Origin: Hallella mizrahii
GTDB lineage: Bacteria; Bacteroidota; Bacteroidia; Bacteroidales; Bacteroidaceae
Direction: 5' to 3'
Assembly: GCF_009695775.1 (NCBI RefSeq)
Contig: NZ_VUNG01000018.1
Location: forward strand, 1-64,000
DNA: 64,000 nucleotides
The position numbers and the translations under genes were made by a program. Of the stretch, positions 42,234 through 50,084 are shown piece after piece. Under the pieces are notes generated by a model, which did no database searches, had not been told where the DNA came from, and was given only the letters and a program-made list of their open reading frames with translations. How positions within the stretch are numbered: the first letter of the stretch is position 1; each line of letters opens with the position of its first letter.

Positions 42234-42891
42234 TAACGTATGTTGAATCAGATGGTCTTTGAAATTCTCTATAGATTACCAGGTTTAGTCATCGCAGAGA
42301 ACATGCTCTATGGCCATAACCTGTCTTCTATTACAAAATTACGAAACGAATAGCAAATATCTGCCAAAAATATAAGTTTATTAACGTTTTGTATGGTTTT
42401 TATATAATACTAACACTTATCTTTGCGTATAGACTTTTTGCTTTTAGTATACTTAACTGCTATGGTAAATCTCTGCCCAAAGAGATTGCTTTCTATTCAT
42501 TTTTCTTTGTAAATGTTTAGACCGACCTCTTCTTCATTACATACATAGATTTTTTGAATATTTTGTCCATACAGTTTTTATGCGGTCCTCTTGTCTTTTT
42601 AGGGCGATCGGGTGGGTGTAGGATTTTGGTCTAAGGGTGTTGCCCTGAACTAAGGATGTGCTGTTCTTTTCGGGCGATCGATGTTGTAAGGTGAAACAGA
42701 GAACTTATGGGGAAATGTACATGTGTTGTTTTCAGAGCGATACTTGTTGGATGTTTTGACAAAAAACGGCCTCTATTTTGCGATTCTTTTCAACGAAGTG
42801 GCCTTTTGTCGTGATTTTGCGAAAAATGGCAGGTTTTTGTAAAGTGCTGAATTATAATCATTTAAGGAAAAGACCATTTCGGGGACAAAAC

Positions 42892-42949
42892 GAAAACGGT
42901 ACTTTGATGAAAAATTCTCTAGAGAATTTTTCATCAAAGTACCGTTTTC
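42892..42949. repeat. 58-bp perfect palindrome
   Basis: GAAAACGGTACTTTGATGAAAAATTCTCT followed directly by its reverse complement. Confidence 0.95.
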
Positions 42950-43262
42950 TATGAGTCATCTCAGCCTTTTGACCCTATCATCTTGGCTTTTTGACCTTGA
43001 AAAGTCACTGTTTTATGCGGGAGATGCCTCTTTTTTATGATATAGAGCGTGGTGAATGTACAAAAATGCCGCTGGATTCTCTCTGGAAGCAACAGTTTTG
43101 GTGACAAGCTTTTGTAAAGTTCGTTGAGGTCTGTATCACTGGTGGAATTGTACCGACCCCTCCCTTTGGGAAAGGTGGGGCTCTTCACAACGTGTCTATA
43201 TATAATATGGTGTATAAAGCTAAATAAAGTGTGCTTTTCTTTGTTAATAATAGATTATTTAC

Positions 43263-43270
43263 TATCTTTG
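43263..43270 (+). promoter_or_regulatory. -7 element TATCTTTG of S24 regulator
   Basis: TAnnTTTG. Confidence 0.5.
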
Positions 43271-43350
43271 CAGGTGTAAATAATCAGCAAGAAAGCGTAT
43301 AGACACCGATACGGCATGTTTATGCTTTGGAATATTAATTTTCTACAGCC

Positions 43351-43998
43351 ATGAGAATAGCAAAATACGACTATGAGGCGATGCCGCGGGAGACGCGCAA
43401 CCTCTATCTGTTGATGATGGACAAGACCGCGGGCGGTCAGACCGCCTTTGCCCAGGAGATTGGCGTGCGCCAGCAGACACTCACGCGGCTTTTCCGTCCC
43501 GACCCACGCAACGGGCGCTACCCTGCCATCAGTCCGGATATCAAAGAGAAGGTCTGCCGGCACTATGGCTTGGACCAGTCTTTCTTCCTTGCCGAGACAG
43601 AGAGCAGTCTTCGCAACACCGATCAGACACGCCCGCGTATCGACCAGACAGCATCGGCGGGCAAGCTCACCGAGGAGATCGATGTCTCCTACGAGCGTTA
43701 TCCAGTCATCAAGCAGCTGCCCGACTACGACTTCACCATTCTGGTGAAAGGCGACAGTATGGAACCGGAGATCAAGAGCGGCGACGAGCTTGCCTGCCGC
43801 GTGGTGACCGATGCCAGCTTCATCCAGTGGGGTAAGGTGCATGTGCTGGATACCGACCAGGGCATTGTGGTGAAGCGCATCTACGACGATAAGGATGGGC
43901 TCAAGTGCGTGTCGGACAATCCCAAGTATCTGCCTTTCACGGTGCCGAAAGACCAATTGCGCAGCGTGTGCCTGGTGGTGGGACTCGTCAGGTTTTAA
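43351..43998 (+). CDS. LexA/S24-family transcriptional regulator
   Basis: N-terminal HTH (QTAFAQEIGVRQQTLTRLF), S24 peptidase VKGDSMEPEIKSGDELACRVV. Confidence 0.85.
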   Translation: MRIAKYDYEAMPRETRNLYLLMMDKTAGGQTAFAQEIGVRQQTLTRLFRPDPRNGRYPAISPDIKEKVCRHYGLDQSFFLAETESSLRNTDQTRPRIDQTASAGKLTEEIDVSYERYPVIKQLPDYDFTILVKGDSMEPEIKSGDELACRVVTDASFIQWGKVHVLDTDQGIVVKRIYDDKDGLKCVSDNPKYLPFTVPKDQLRSVCLVVGLVRF

Positions 43999-44004
43999 AA
44001 CGAA

Positions 44005-44036
44005 AATCGCTGGAATGCCGCGGCATTCCAGCGATT
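44005..44036 (+). terminator. 32-bp perfect palindromic terminator
   Basis: AATCGCTGGAATGCCG/CGGCATTCCAGCGATT. Confidence 0.7.
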
Positions 44037-44089
44037 GTTGATTCTTGGTGGTTGTCAGTCATGAAAGAGGCTTCACGAGCGTTTCTCGG

Positions 44090-44386
44090 TTAAGGCTCGC
44101 CAAGGTAGTAGAAGATCCATTTGACCTGCGCCGGTGTGAACGTGCGTTGATGACCGGTGTAGCCAAGATCCTGCAGTCGTTTCAGCAGGTCGGGACAATG
44201 CTCTGTCCATTGCCTGAGCTTTCTCCATGCGGCTCCGGGAGTGTCCTGTGGGCAATACATCATGGCGAGTTCCGTGCGTCCGTATGCCCGAGCCTTCATT
44301 TCTGTTTCTGTCTTAGTTGGTTCAATCATGCTTTTTTTGTGTTGAATAGTATTAAATGGTTGTTGTTGATAACTCTCTTCGTTCAT
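44090..44386 (-). CDS. DUF4248-like protein
   Basis: RAYGRTELAMMYCPQDTPGAAWRKLRQW..LGYTGHQRTFTPAQVKWIFYYLGEP; start MNEESYQQ. Confidence 0.75.
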   Translation of the reverse strand: MNEESYQQQPFNTIQHKKSMIEPTKTETEMKARAYGRTELAMMYCPQDTPGAAWRKLRQWTEHCPDLLKRLQDLGYTGHQRTFTPAQVKWIFYYLGEP

Positions 44387-44570
44387 ATCCTTCTTTTGAA
44401 ATGTTTTTGATTTGTCAATGTGTATGGTTGTAATGAAAGGTAATGCAAAGATATAAAAAGATTGTGAATGTAACAAATAAAAGCTGATAAAAATATCATT
44501 TACAAGCGAGATTTTGCTTTTATGGACTTTTCCCCCCTCAGAAACAAGATTGTGAAAGGACAAGAACAAA

Positions 44571-44602
44571 AACGCCCCGCAGTCATCGCGACTACGGGGC
44601 GT
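44571..44602 (-). terminator. Terminator of lipoprotein gene
   Basis: ACGCCCCGCAGT..ACTACGGGGCGT. Confidence 0.65.
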
Positions 44603-44630
44603 GGAAAGTGTTCACAAGAGAGATTACATA

Positions 44631-46136
44631 CTAATATTTCGTGTTTTCAGGATCCCAGTTGGCCCAGCCTGCTGTCCAGTCATTGCCATCGGCGAAGGCT
44701 CCTGCCGTTTTTGAAAGTTGCAGGTTGGCCTCGATGATGCTCTTGATGCCGCTCCAGGTCATAGCCGTCCAGTTGAGGATGCTGTTGTTGTTGGCAGCGA
44801 GCGTGAAGAACGAGGTGGAGAACGACGGCTTGGAAGCGTCGGTGGTTTTCGTATTATAGTCGTAGAGCCCATCGGTGTAGACTTTGTTGAAGTCAGAGCC
44901 TGTGATGGTCATTCCGGCGAAGACATTGTTCTGCAGTTTCATCAAGCCTTTCTTGGCAGCGCCTTGTGTGTCTCCTTTCTCGTTGTCGAGGATGATGCCG
45001 ACAGGCCAGCCGATGAAGACGCTGTTGAGCACGTTGAGGCGCGAGTTACGACGGATGTGCATGGCAGCCTGGAATTTGCCCATTGACGAGCCGTTGCCTG
45101 GGTTCATGCCGCCGCCATTGATGTAGTCGGTGGTGTTCTGGAAGTTGGCGTCGAAGGTCTTCGGCCCGAGGATGGTCATATACTTCAGTGTAGCGGTCGT
45201 GTAGGGCTCTGCCGTAGAACCGCTGGCATTGTTGTCGCTTTCGAAGCTGTTGCTCTGTGAGGCATCTGCAATTTTGGAGTCGCGGACGCTTAGCCCATAG
45301 GTTACGCTGCCGGCGAATCCGTTGTCGGTGTCGAAGTCATCGTCCCATCCGCGGTAAGCGATGAGGTGCTGGCAGTTCACCGTGCCACCGAACCACTCGA
45401 AGGAGTCGTCGTTGGAGTAGCTCACCTGCACGTGGTCGATGGTCGTTCCAGCTCCCACGGATCCGAGAGTCAGGCCATTGATCTCCTGGTCTTTTTGGAA
45501 AGGATAGCCAGCGAACTCAATGCGCACATACTCCAGGTCGCCAGAGTTGTCGTTGGCATCAGTGCCACCGTGCTTGGTGCGGGGACCTCCCTCGATCTGC
45601 TGGTTGAGCACGCCGTTGTTGTTAGGAGCCTTTCCGCAGAGGATGATGCCGCCCCAGTCACCGGGCTTCCGACTACCGGCTGCCATCTCCGAGGTGAAGA
45701 CGATCGGGCTTGTCTGTGTGCCTTTGGCGATGAGCTTGCCACCTGGCTCGGCGATGAGGGCAGCCTTGGTGTCCTTGTCGCCCTTGATGACGGTGCCCGG
45801 CTCGATGGTCAGTTCAGCACCGTCAGCGATGTACACCCATCCTTTGAGCAGGTAGGTGCCTTTCTTGATGGTCTGCTTGCCCTTGAAGACGAAGTTCTGG
45901 TCGCCGTTGCCGATGACGACACCATTTGCATCGTCCTTGCCGTTGTCGTCGAAGAGAATGTTGTCGCAGGCTTTGAAGCCACCGTCGGTGGACCAGTTGT
46001 AGACGACAGACGTTCCGCCGTTGTTGCCGCCGTTGTTGCTGCCGCCATTGTCGTCGTTGTCACTGCTGCACGCTGTCATCGAGGCAGCGAGGGCCAGGAT
46101 GCCCATGCATCCTAAAAACATCTTTGTTGTTTTCAT
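44631..46136 (-). CDS. Cell-surface lipoprotein, probable right-handed beta-helix
   Basis: Lipobox MTAC; GDWGGIILCGKAPNN, LEYVRIEFAGY; downstream of TonB receptor. Confidence 0.7.
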   Translation of the reverse strand: MKTTKMFLGCMGILALAASMTACSSDNDDNGGSNNGGNNGGTSVVYNWSTDGGFKACDNILFDDNGKDDANGVVIGNGDQNFVFKGKQTIKKGTYLLKGWVYIADGAELTIEPGTVIKGDKDTKAALIAEPGGKLIAKGTQTSPIVFTSEMAAGSRKPGDWGGIILCGKAPNNNGVLNQQIEGGPRTKHGGTDANDNSGDLEYVRIEFAGYPFQKDQEINGLTLGSVGAGTTIDHVQVSYSNDDSFEWFGGTVNCQHLIAYRGWDDDFDTDNGFAGSVTYGLSVRDSKIADASQSNSFESDNNASGSTAEPYTTATLKYMTILGPKTFDANFQNTTDYINGGGMNPGNGSSMGKFQAAMHIRRNSRLNVLNSVFIGWPVGIILDNEKGDTQGAAKKGLMKLQNNVFAGMTITGSDFNKVYTDGLYDYNTKTTDASKPSFSTSFFTLAANNNSILNWTAMTWSGIKSIIEANLQLSKTAGAFADGNDWTAGWANWDPENTKY

Positions 46137-46181
46137 CTTATTGTTGTTAAGAGTGATTATTTTTCCTTTATAGTTTCGCTA

Positions 46182-46231
46182 GTTGCTCTAGTTGTTCTAG
46201 TCGTTCTAGTTGTTCTAGTTGCTCTAGCCCC
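46182..46231. repeat. 9-nt-period tandem repeat (tagttgctc/tagttgttc/tagtcgttc/..)
   Basis: Read directly between lipoprotein and TonB receptor genes. Confidence 0.85.
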
Positions 46232-49044
46232 TATAGCTTGAATGTCACCGTGGCCTGCAGGTTGCGGCCGGGCTTGTAGCGTCGGGTGACCTCCTGGACT
46301 TTCTTGCTGCTGCCGCCTACGCTCACCGTAGTGAACTGTTTGAAAGTGATGTTTTGGTTGAGCAGGTCGCGGGCGGCGAGCTTCAGCTCCACATGTTTGC
46401 CGAAGCGCTTGCTGACGGTGAGATCAAAGGCATCGCGCGGCATCTCGTAGCTGTTGGGCACTTTGACGTTTTTGTCCATGCCTTCGGAACGTCCCACACC
46501 TACGATGCGTTTGCCGATGCGGTTGTAGAGAAGTGCGATGTCGAGGTCGAGCGGTTGGCTTTTGTAGAAGAGTCCCGTGTTGACCAGATAGGGTGACTGT
46601 CCCTGCATGGCGCGACTTTCCTCATTGCTGCCCGGCTCAAAGTTGACGCGGCTATGGATGAGTGAGCCGTTGAAACTCCAGTTCAGGTCTGGCAGTCCCA
46701 TGAAGGCGAGGTTCTTGCGGATGTCGAGCTCCAAGCCGTAGTTGTTGGCCGAGCGGGCATTGGCATAGGAGTAGATGACATCGGTGCCGCCCGCCATGGT
46801 ATAGACCCACTCGATGGGCGAGTCGAAGTGCTTGTAGAAGGCTGCTAAAGATATCATCTCGCCGCGGCTGGGATACCACTCATAGCGCAGGTCGAGGTTG
46901 TCGATATAGCAGTTCTTCAGGTTGAAGTTACCCTCTACGTTGCTCGCCAGGTCGAAGTCGTAGTAGACCGATGGCGAGACCTCGCGAAACTCCGGGCGGT
47001 TGACGCTGCGGCCATAGCTGAGCCGGATCTGGTTTTTCTCGTCGATCTTATAGGTTGCGTTGGCAGAGGGGAAGAGGTCGCTGTGACGATAGTAGTGGCT
47101 CTCGTGGCTCGTCTCATAGGATTTGCTGTTGGAGATGAGTTCCATCTGGTTGTATTCAAAGCGGACACCGGCATGGATATCCAGTCTGCCAAAGGGGAGA
47201 GCAGCACTGACATATCCAGCCCCCAGTGTGTTGTGTCCGCTGTAGTCGTTGATCTTGTTGACATCTTCGAGCAAGTAGAGCTTGTCGGCACCGTAGTTGT
47301 CGGCATTGCTCAGCAGGCTTGTCATCTCCATCGAGCGGAATCCGCTGGGCAGGCTGTTGCCTTCGGCGTTGTACCAATACATGAAGTTGCGGGTGGTGTA
47401 CTTACGGGTGCGGTACTCGCCGTAGGCACCCACCTTCACCTTAGGTTGCCAGTCACCGAAGGCAAACTGATGCTCGTCGTTGACATTGGCAGAGACGATG
47501 TGCTCGTCGAGAGAGGTCCACTCGCGCGAGATGTCGTTTTGATAGAGCCACACATAGTTGTCGCTCTTGCTGTCATCCTCGTTGTAGAGGATGTATTTAC
47601 GACGGTCAGGCAACCGGCGATTGGCATACGCATAGCCGACGCTCCAATCAAGTGCATCGCCACTGAGGGTATGGCGGCCGGTTATCTGACCGGTATAGGT
47701 TGTTCTGCTACGATAGTAATATTCTGCCGAGCGTTCGGGCTCGGACTGGGCACTGAGGCCTTCACGCCAGGTGTATCGGTTGTTGCCGATCTGGTTGAAG
47801 ACATTCTTGAGCTGGTATTTGTTCTTGCCGCTGGCACTGAGCAGGGTCATGTTGAAGAGTGCGCCGAGACGTACGTTGTGGTTGTACTGGTTGTCGGTGG
47901 AGAGGCGCAATGGGTTGGAGCGGTCGTTTTCGGTGTCGTAGGCTCCATAGAAATTGTTGAGCATGTCGCGGTAGACGCGGTACTCGTTGGTGTAGTTCAC
48001 GGCGGCGATGGCACCGAGCTTTCCGGCGGTCAGTGTCCAGCTATGGCTCCAGTCGGCAGCGAGCTTCAAGTCGCCCCAGGGATGTTGGTTCTTCACTGCC
48101 CAGTCGTTGTTGAGGTGGTTGTCCGAGAGGCTGTACATGGTGTTGCCGCCGCTGTTTTTTCCGAGGTTGGCCAGGGTAGCGTCGATACCGCCGTGGAGCG
48201 AGCGAAGTCCGTTGTCGAAGCCGAGGAAGTCGGTGCGGCTCTGCTTGGTGGCAAGGAAACTCTTGAAGGCAGACGCACTGTTCCAGTTGCCGCCCACAGA
48301 GACGTGAAAGGCATTCTCCAAGGGAATCTCTTTGGTATCGATCATGATGAAGCCACCTGTGTAGTCGGCAGGATATTCCGGCGTCGGAGACTTCACGATG
48401 GTGAGGTTGTCGATCTGATTGCTTGGAATCATGTCGAAAGAGAAGGCTCGCTGGTCGGCCTCACTGCTGGGCACGGCACCACCATTCATCCACACATTAT
48501 TATATCGTTGGGCCAGGCCACGCACCATGACGAATTTGTCGTCGATGAGGCTCACCCCGGGCACGCGGCGGATGACTTCGCCGGCATTGGCATCTTGGGT
48601 GAGCTTGATATCCTGGGCCGAGATGTTGCTCACGATGACGGGACTGTTTTTTACTTCGAGCACGGCGGCCGTGACAGTATTTCTTCGTTTCACACCGGTC
48701 ACCGTGACTCCTTTCAGTTGCTGTTCATCAGGCTTCAGTGCGACGGTGAGAACGTCTTCTGCTGCTGAGGCCTTTGAGAGAACCCCGTCAATGGTTGTAT
48801 TCTTGTACCCCACGTATTTCACCAAGAGGGTGTAAGGCGTGGTGGTCGAGAGATGGTCAAAATGAAATTGTCCGTCGGTGTCGGTGACAGTCTTCGTGTC
48901 AGTGCCTTGCAGGCTGACGACCGCACCGATGAGCGGTTCTTTTGTTTTGGCGTCAACTACACGTCCGACGATGCTCTGTGCCTGGGCGGTAGTGGCGGCT
49001 ATCAGCAGCACGGTGGCTGCTATTCCCCTTTGTAGCTTTCTCAT
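46231..49044 (-). CDS. TonB-dependent receptor
   Basis: Start MRKLQRGIAATVLLIAATTAQAQ at 49044; carboxypeptidase-regulatory domain; DANAGEVIRRVPGVSLIDDKFVMVRGLAQRYNNVWMNGGAVPS. Confidence 0.9.
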   Translation of the reverse strand: MRKLQRGIAATVLLIAATTAQAQSIVGRVVDAKTKEPLIGAVVSLQGTDTKTVTDTDGQFHFDHLSTTTPYTLLVKYVGYKNTTIDGVLSKASAAEDVLTVALKPDEQQLKGVTVTGVKRRNTVTAAVLEVKNSPVIVSNISAQDIKLTQDANAGEVIRRVPGVSLIDDKFVMVRGLAQRYNNVWMNGGAVPSSEADQRAFSFDMIPSNQIDNLTIVKSPTPEYPADYTGGFIMIDTKEIPLENAFHVSVGGNWNSASAFKSFLATKQSRTDFLGFDNGLRSLHGGIDATLANLGKNSGGNTMYSLSDNHLNNDWAVKNQHPWGDLKLAADWSHSWTLTAGKLGAIAAVNYTNEYRVYRDMLNNFYGAYDTENDRSNPLRLSTDNQYNHNVRLGALFNMTLLSASGKNKYQLKNVFNQIGNNRYTWREGLSAQSEPERSAEYYYRSRTTYTGQITGRHTLSGDALDWSVGYAYANRRLPDRRKYILYNEDDSKSDNYVWLYQNDISREWTSLDEHIVSANVNDEHQFAFGDWQPKVKVGAYGEYRTRKYTTRNFMYWYNAEGNSLPSGFRSMEMTSLLSNADNYGADKLYLLEDVNKINDYSGHNTLGAGYVSAALPFGRLDIHAGVRFEYNQMELISNSKSYETSHESHYYRHSDLFPSANATYKIDEKNQIRLSYGRSVNRPEFREVSPSVYYDFDLASNVEGNFNLKNCYIDNLDLRYEWYPSRGEMISLAAFYKHFDSPIEWVYTMAGGTDVIYSYANARSANNYGLELDIRKNLAFMGLPDLNWSFNGSLIHSRVNFEPGSNEESRAMQGQSPYLVNTGLFYKSQPLDLDIALLYNRIGKRIVGVGRSEGMDKNVKVPNSYEMPRDAFDLTVSKRFGKHVELKLAARDLLNQNITFKQFTTVSVGGSSKKVQEVTRRYKPGRNLQATVTFKL

Positions 49045-49080
49045 TGTTACTGATTGTATCCTTACTTTTGTTTTCTGTTG

Positions 49081-49148
49081 CAAAGTTAGCATATAGATGT
49101 TTCCTTTTGATGTCCATGTGTTTACAATGGATAGACAGAAACAATACA
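49081..49148 (-). promoter_or_regulatory. PHO-box-like array and -7 element (TAACTTTG) of TonB receptor/lipoprotein operon
   Basis: Minus: TGTATTGTTTC TGTCTATCCAT TGTAAACACAT GGACATCAAAA GGAAACATCTA-TATGC-TAACTTTG. Confidence 0.55.
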
Positions 49149-49271
49149 ATATAATGACGGGAAAGGTAAAGGTGCAATAAAAAACAAGTGCAAAGCTCCC
49201 CTTGTTAGCCTGCAATTGCTTATCTTTGTAGCTGGGAACAATCGGTGCAGTAGCATCTCATGTTATAGCTT

Positions 49272-50084
49272 ATGGAGAATACACATCAAGACGGTAAGGA
49301 GCTGTCCGCAGATAAGGATAAGAAAGTGCTTCGCGACGTGGTTGACTGGCAGCACCTTCACTTATATCAGAAATCAGATGTACTCTATCAATTAACCTTT
49401 ATTTTCTGCCAGCGGTTTCTTCCGAAGTATGGTGACCGCACGGTAGACCAAATGGTACAGGCGGCACGATCGGGCAAGCAAAACATTGTGGAGGGCTCGG
49501 AGGATGGCATGACCTCCACTGAGATGGAGATCAAACTGCTCAATGTGGCGCGAAGCAGCTTCCGAGAATTGCGTGAAGACTACCAGGACTACCTCAACTC
49601 ACGCAATTTGCGGCAATGGGATTTTCATCATTGCCGCTACAATGGCATGTTGGCTTATTGCCGGGAACACAACCTGTTTGCCGACTATAAACCTTATGCT
49701 ATGCGATGGACAGCGGAAGAGTTTTGCAATGTCGCCCTGACGCTTTGCCACATCACTGACAAGATGATGTGCAGCTATCTGAAGTGGCTGGAAAAGAACT
49801 TTGTGCAGAAGGGTGGCATCAAGGAAAGAATGTATGCGGCTCGCACTGGCTACCGCCAGCAGCAAGATGAGCTCTTGAGTAAATACAAGCAAGAGAACGA
49901 GGCTCTCAAACGAAAATGCTCGGCCTACGAGCACGAAATACAATGCCTGAAGGCCGAGCTGGCTAAATTATCTAATGCAGCTTGTGACACTAGTACAACT
50001 AGTACCACTAGTACAACTAGTATAACTAGTATAACTAGTGCCACTAGTGATACTAGTTCATCTAGTTCTCCTAGTTCTCAATGA
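49272..50084 (+). CDS. Four helix bundle (S23/IVS-type) suffix domain protein
   Basis: MVQAARSGKQNIVEGSEDG..SSFRELREDYQDYL; repeat-encoded Ser/Thr tail. Confidence 0.85.
   Translation: MENTHQDGKELSADKDKKVLRDVVDWQHLHLYQKSDVLYQLTFIFCQRFLPKYGDRTVDQMVQAARSGKQNIVEGSEDGMTSTEMEIKLLNVARSSFRELREDYQDYLNSRNLRQWDFHHCRYNGMLAYCREHNLFADYKPYAMRWTAEEFCNVALTLCHITDKMMCSYLKWLEKNFVQKGGIKERMYAARTGYRQQQDELLSKYKQENEALKRKCSAYEHEIQCLKAELAKLSNAACDTSTTSTTSTTSITSITSATSDTSSSSSPSSQ
49984..50075. repeat. 9-nt-period tandem repeat (actagtaca/actagtacc/..) in coding sequence
   Basis: Encodes STTSTTSTTSITSITSATSDTSSSSSPSS. Confidence 0.9.

Noticed and set aside
42601-42680. Two GGGCGATCG motifs
   Set aside because: Only two short copies; no further structure.
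42758-42812. GACAAAAaacGGCC..GGCCTTTTGTC inverted repeat
   Set aside because: Bulged and long-looped; not strong enough to separate from chance in AT-rich DNA.
42961-43188. 75-aa ORF beside the 58-bp palindrome
   Set aside because: No domain, no clear promoter; could be a degraded intergenic relic but unsupported.
47083-48768. 561-aa plus-strand ORF
   Set aside because: Antisense to the TonB receptor, which has clear motifs; shadow ORF.
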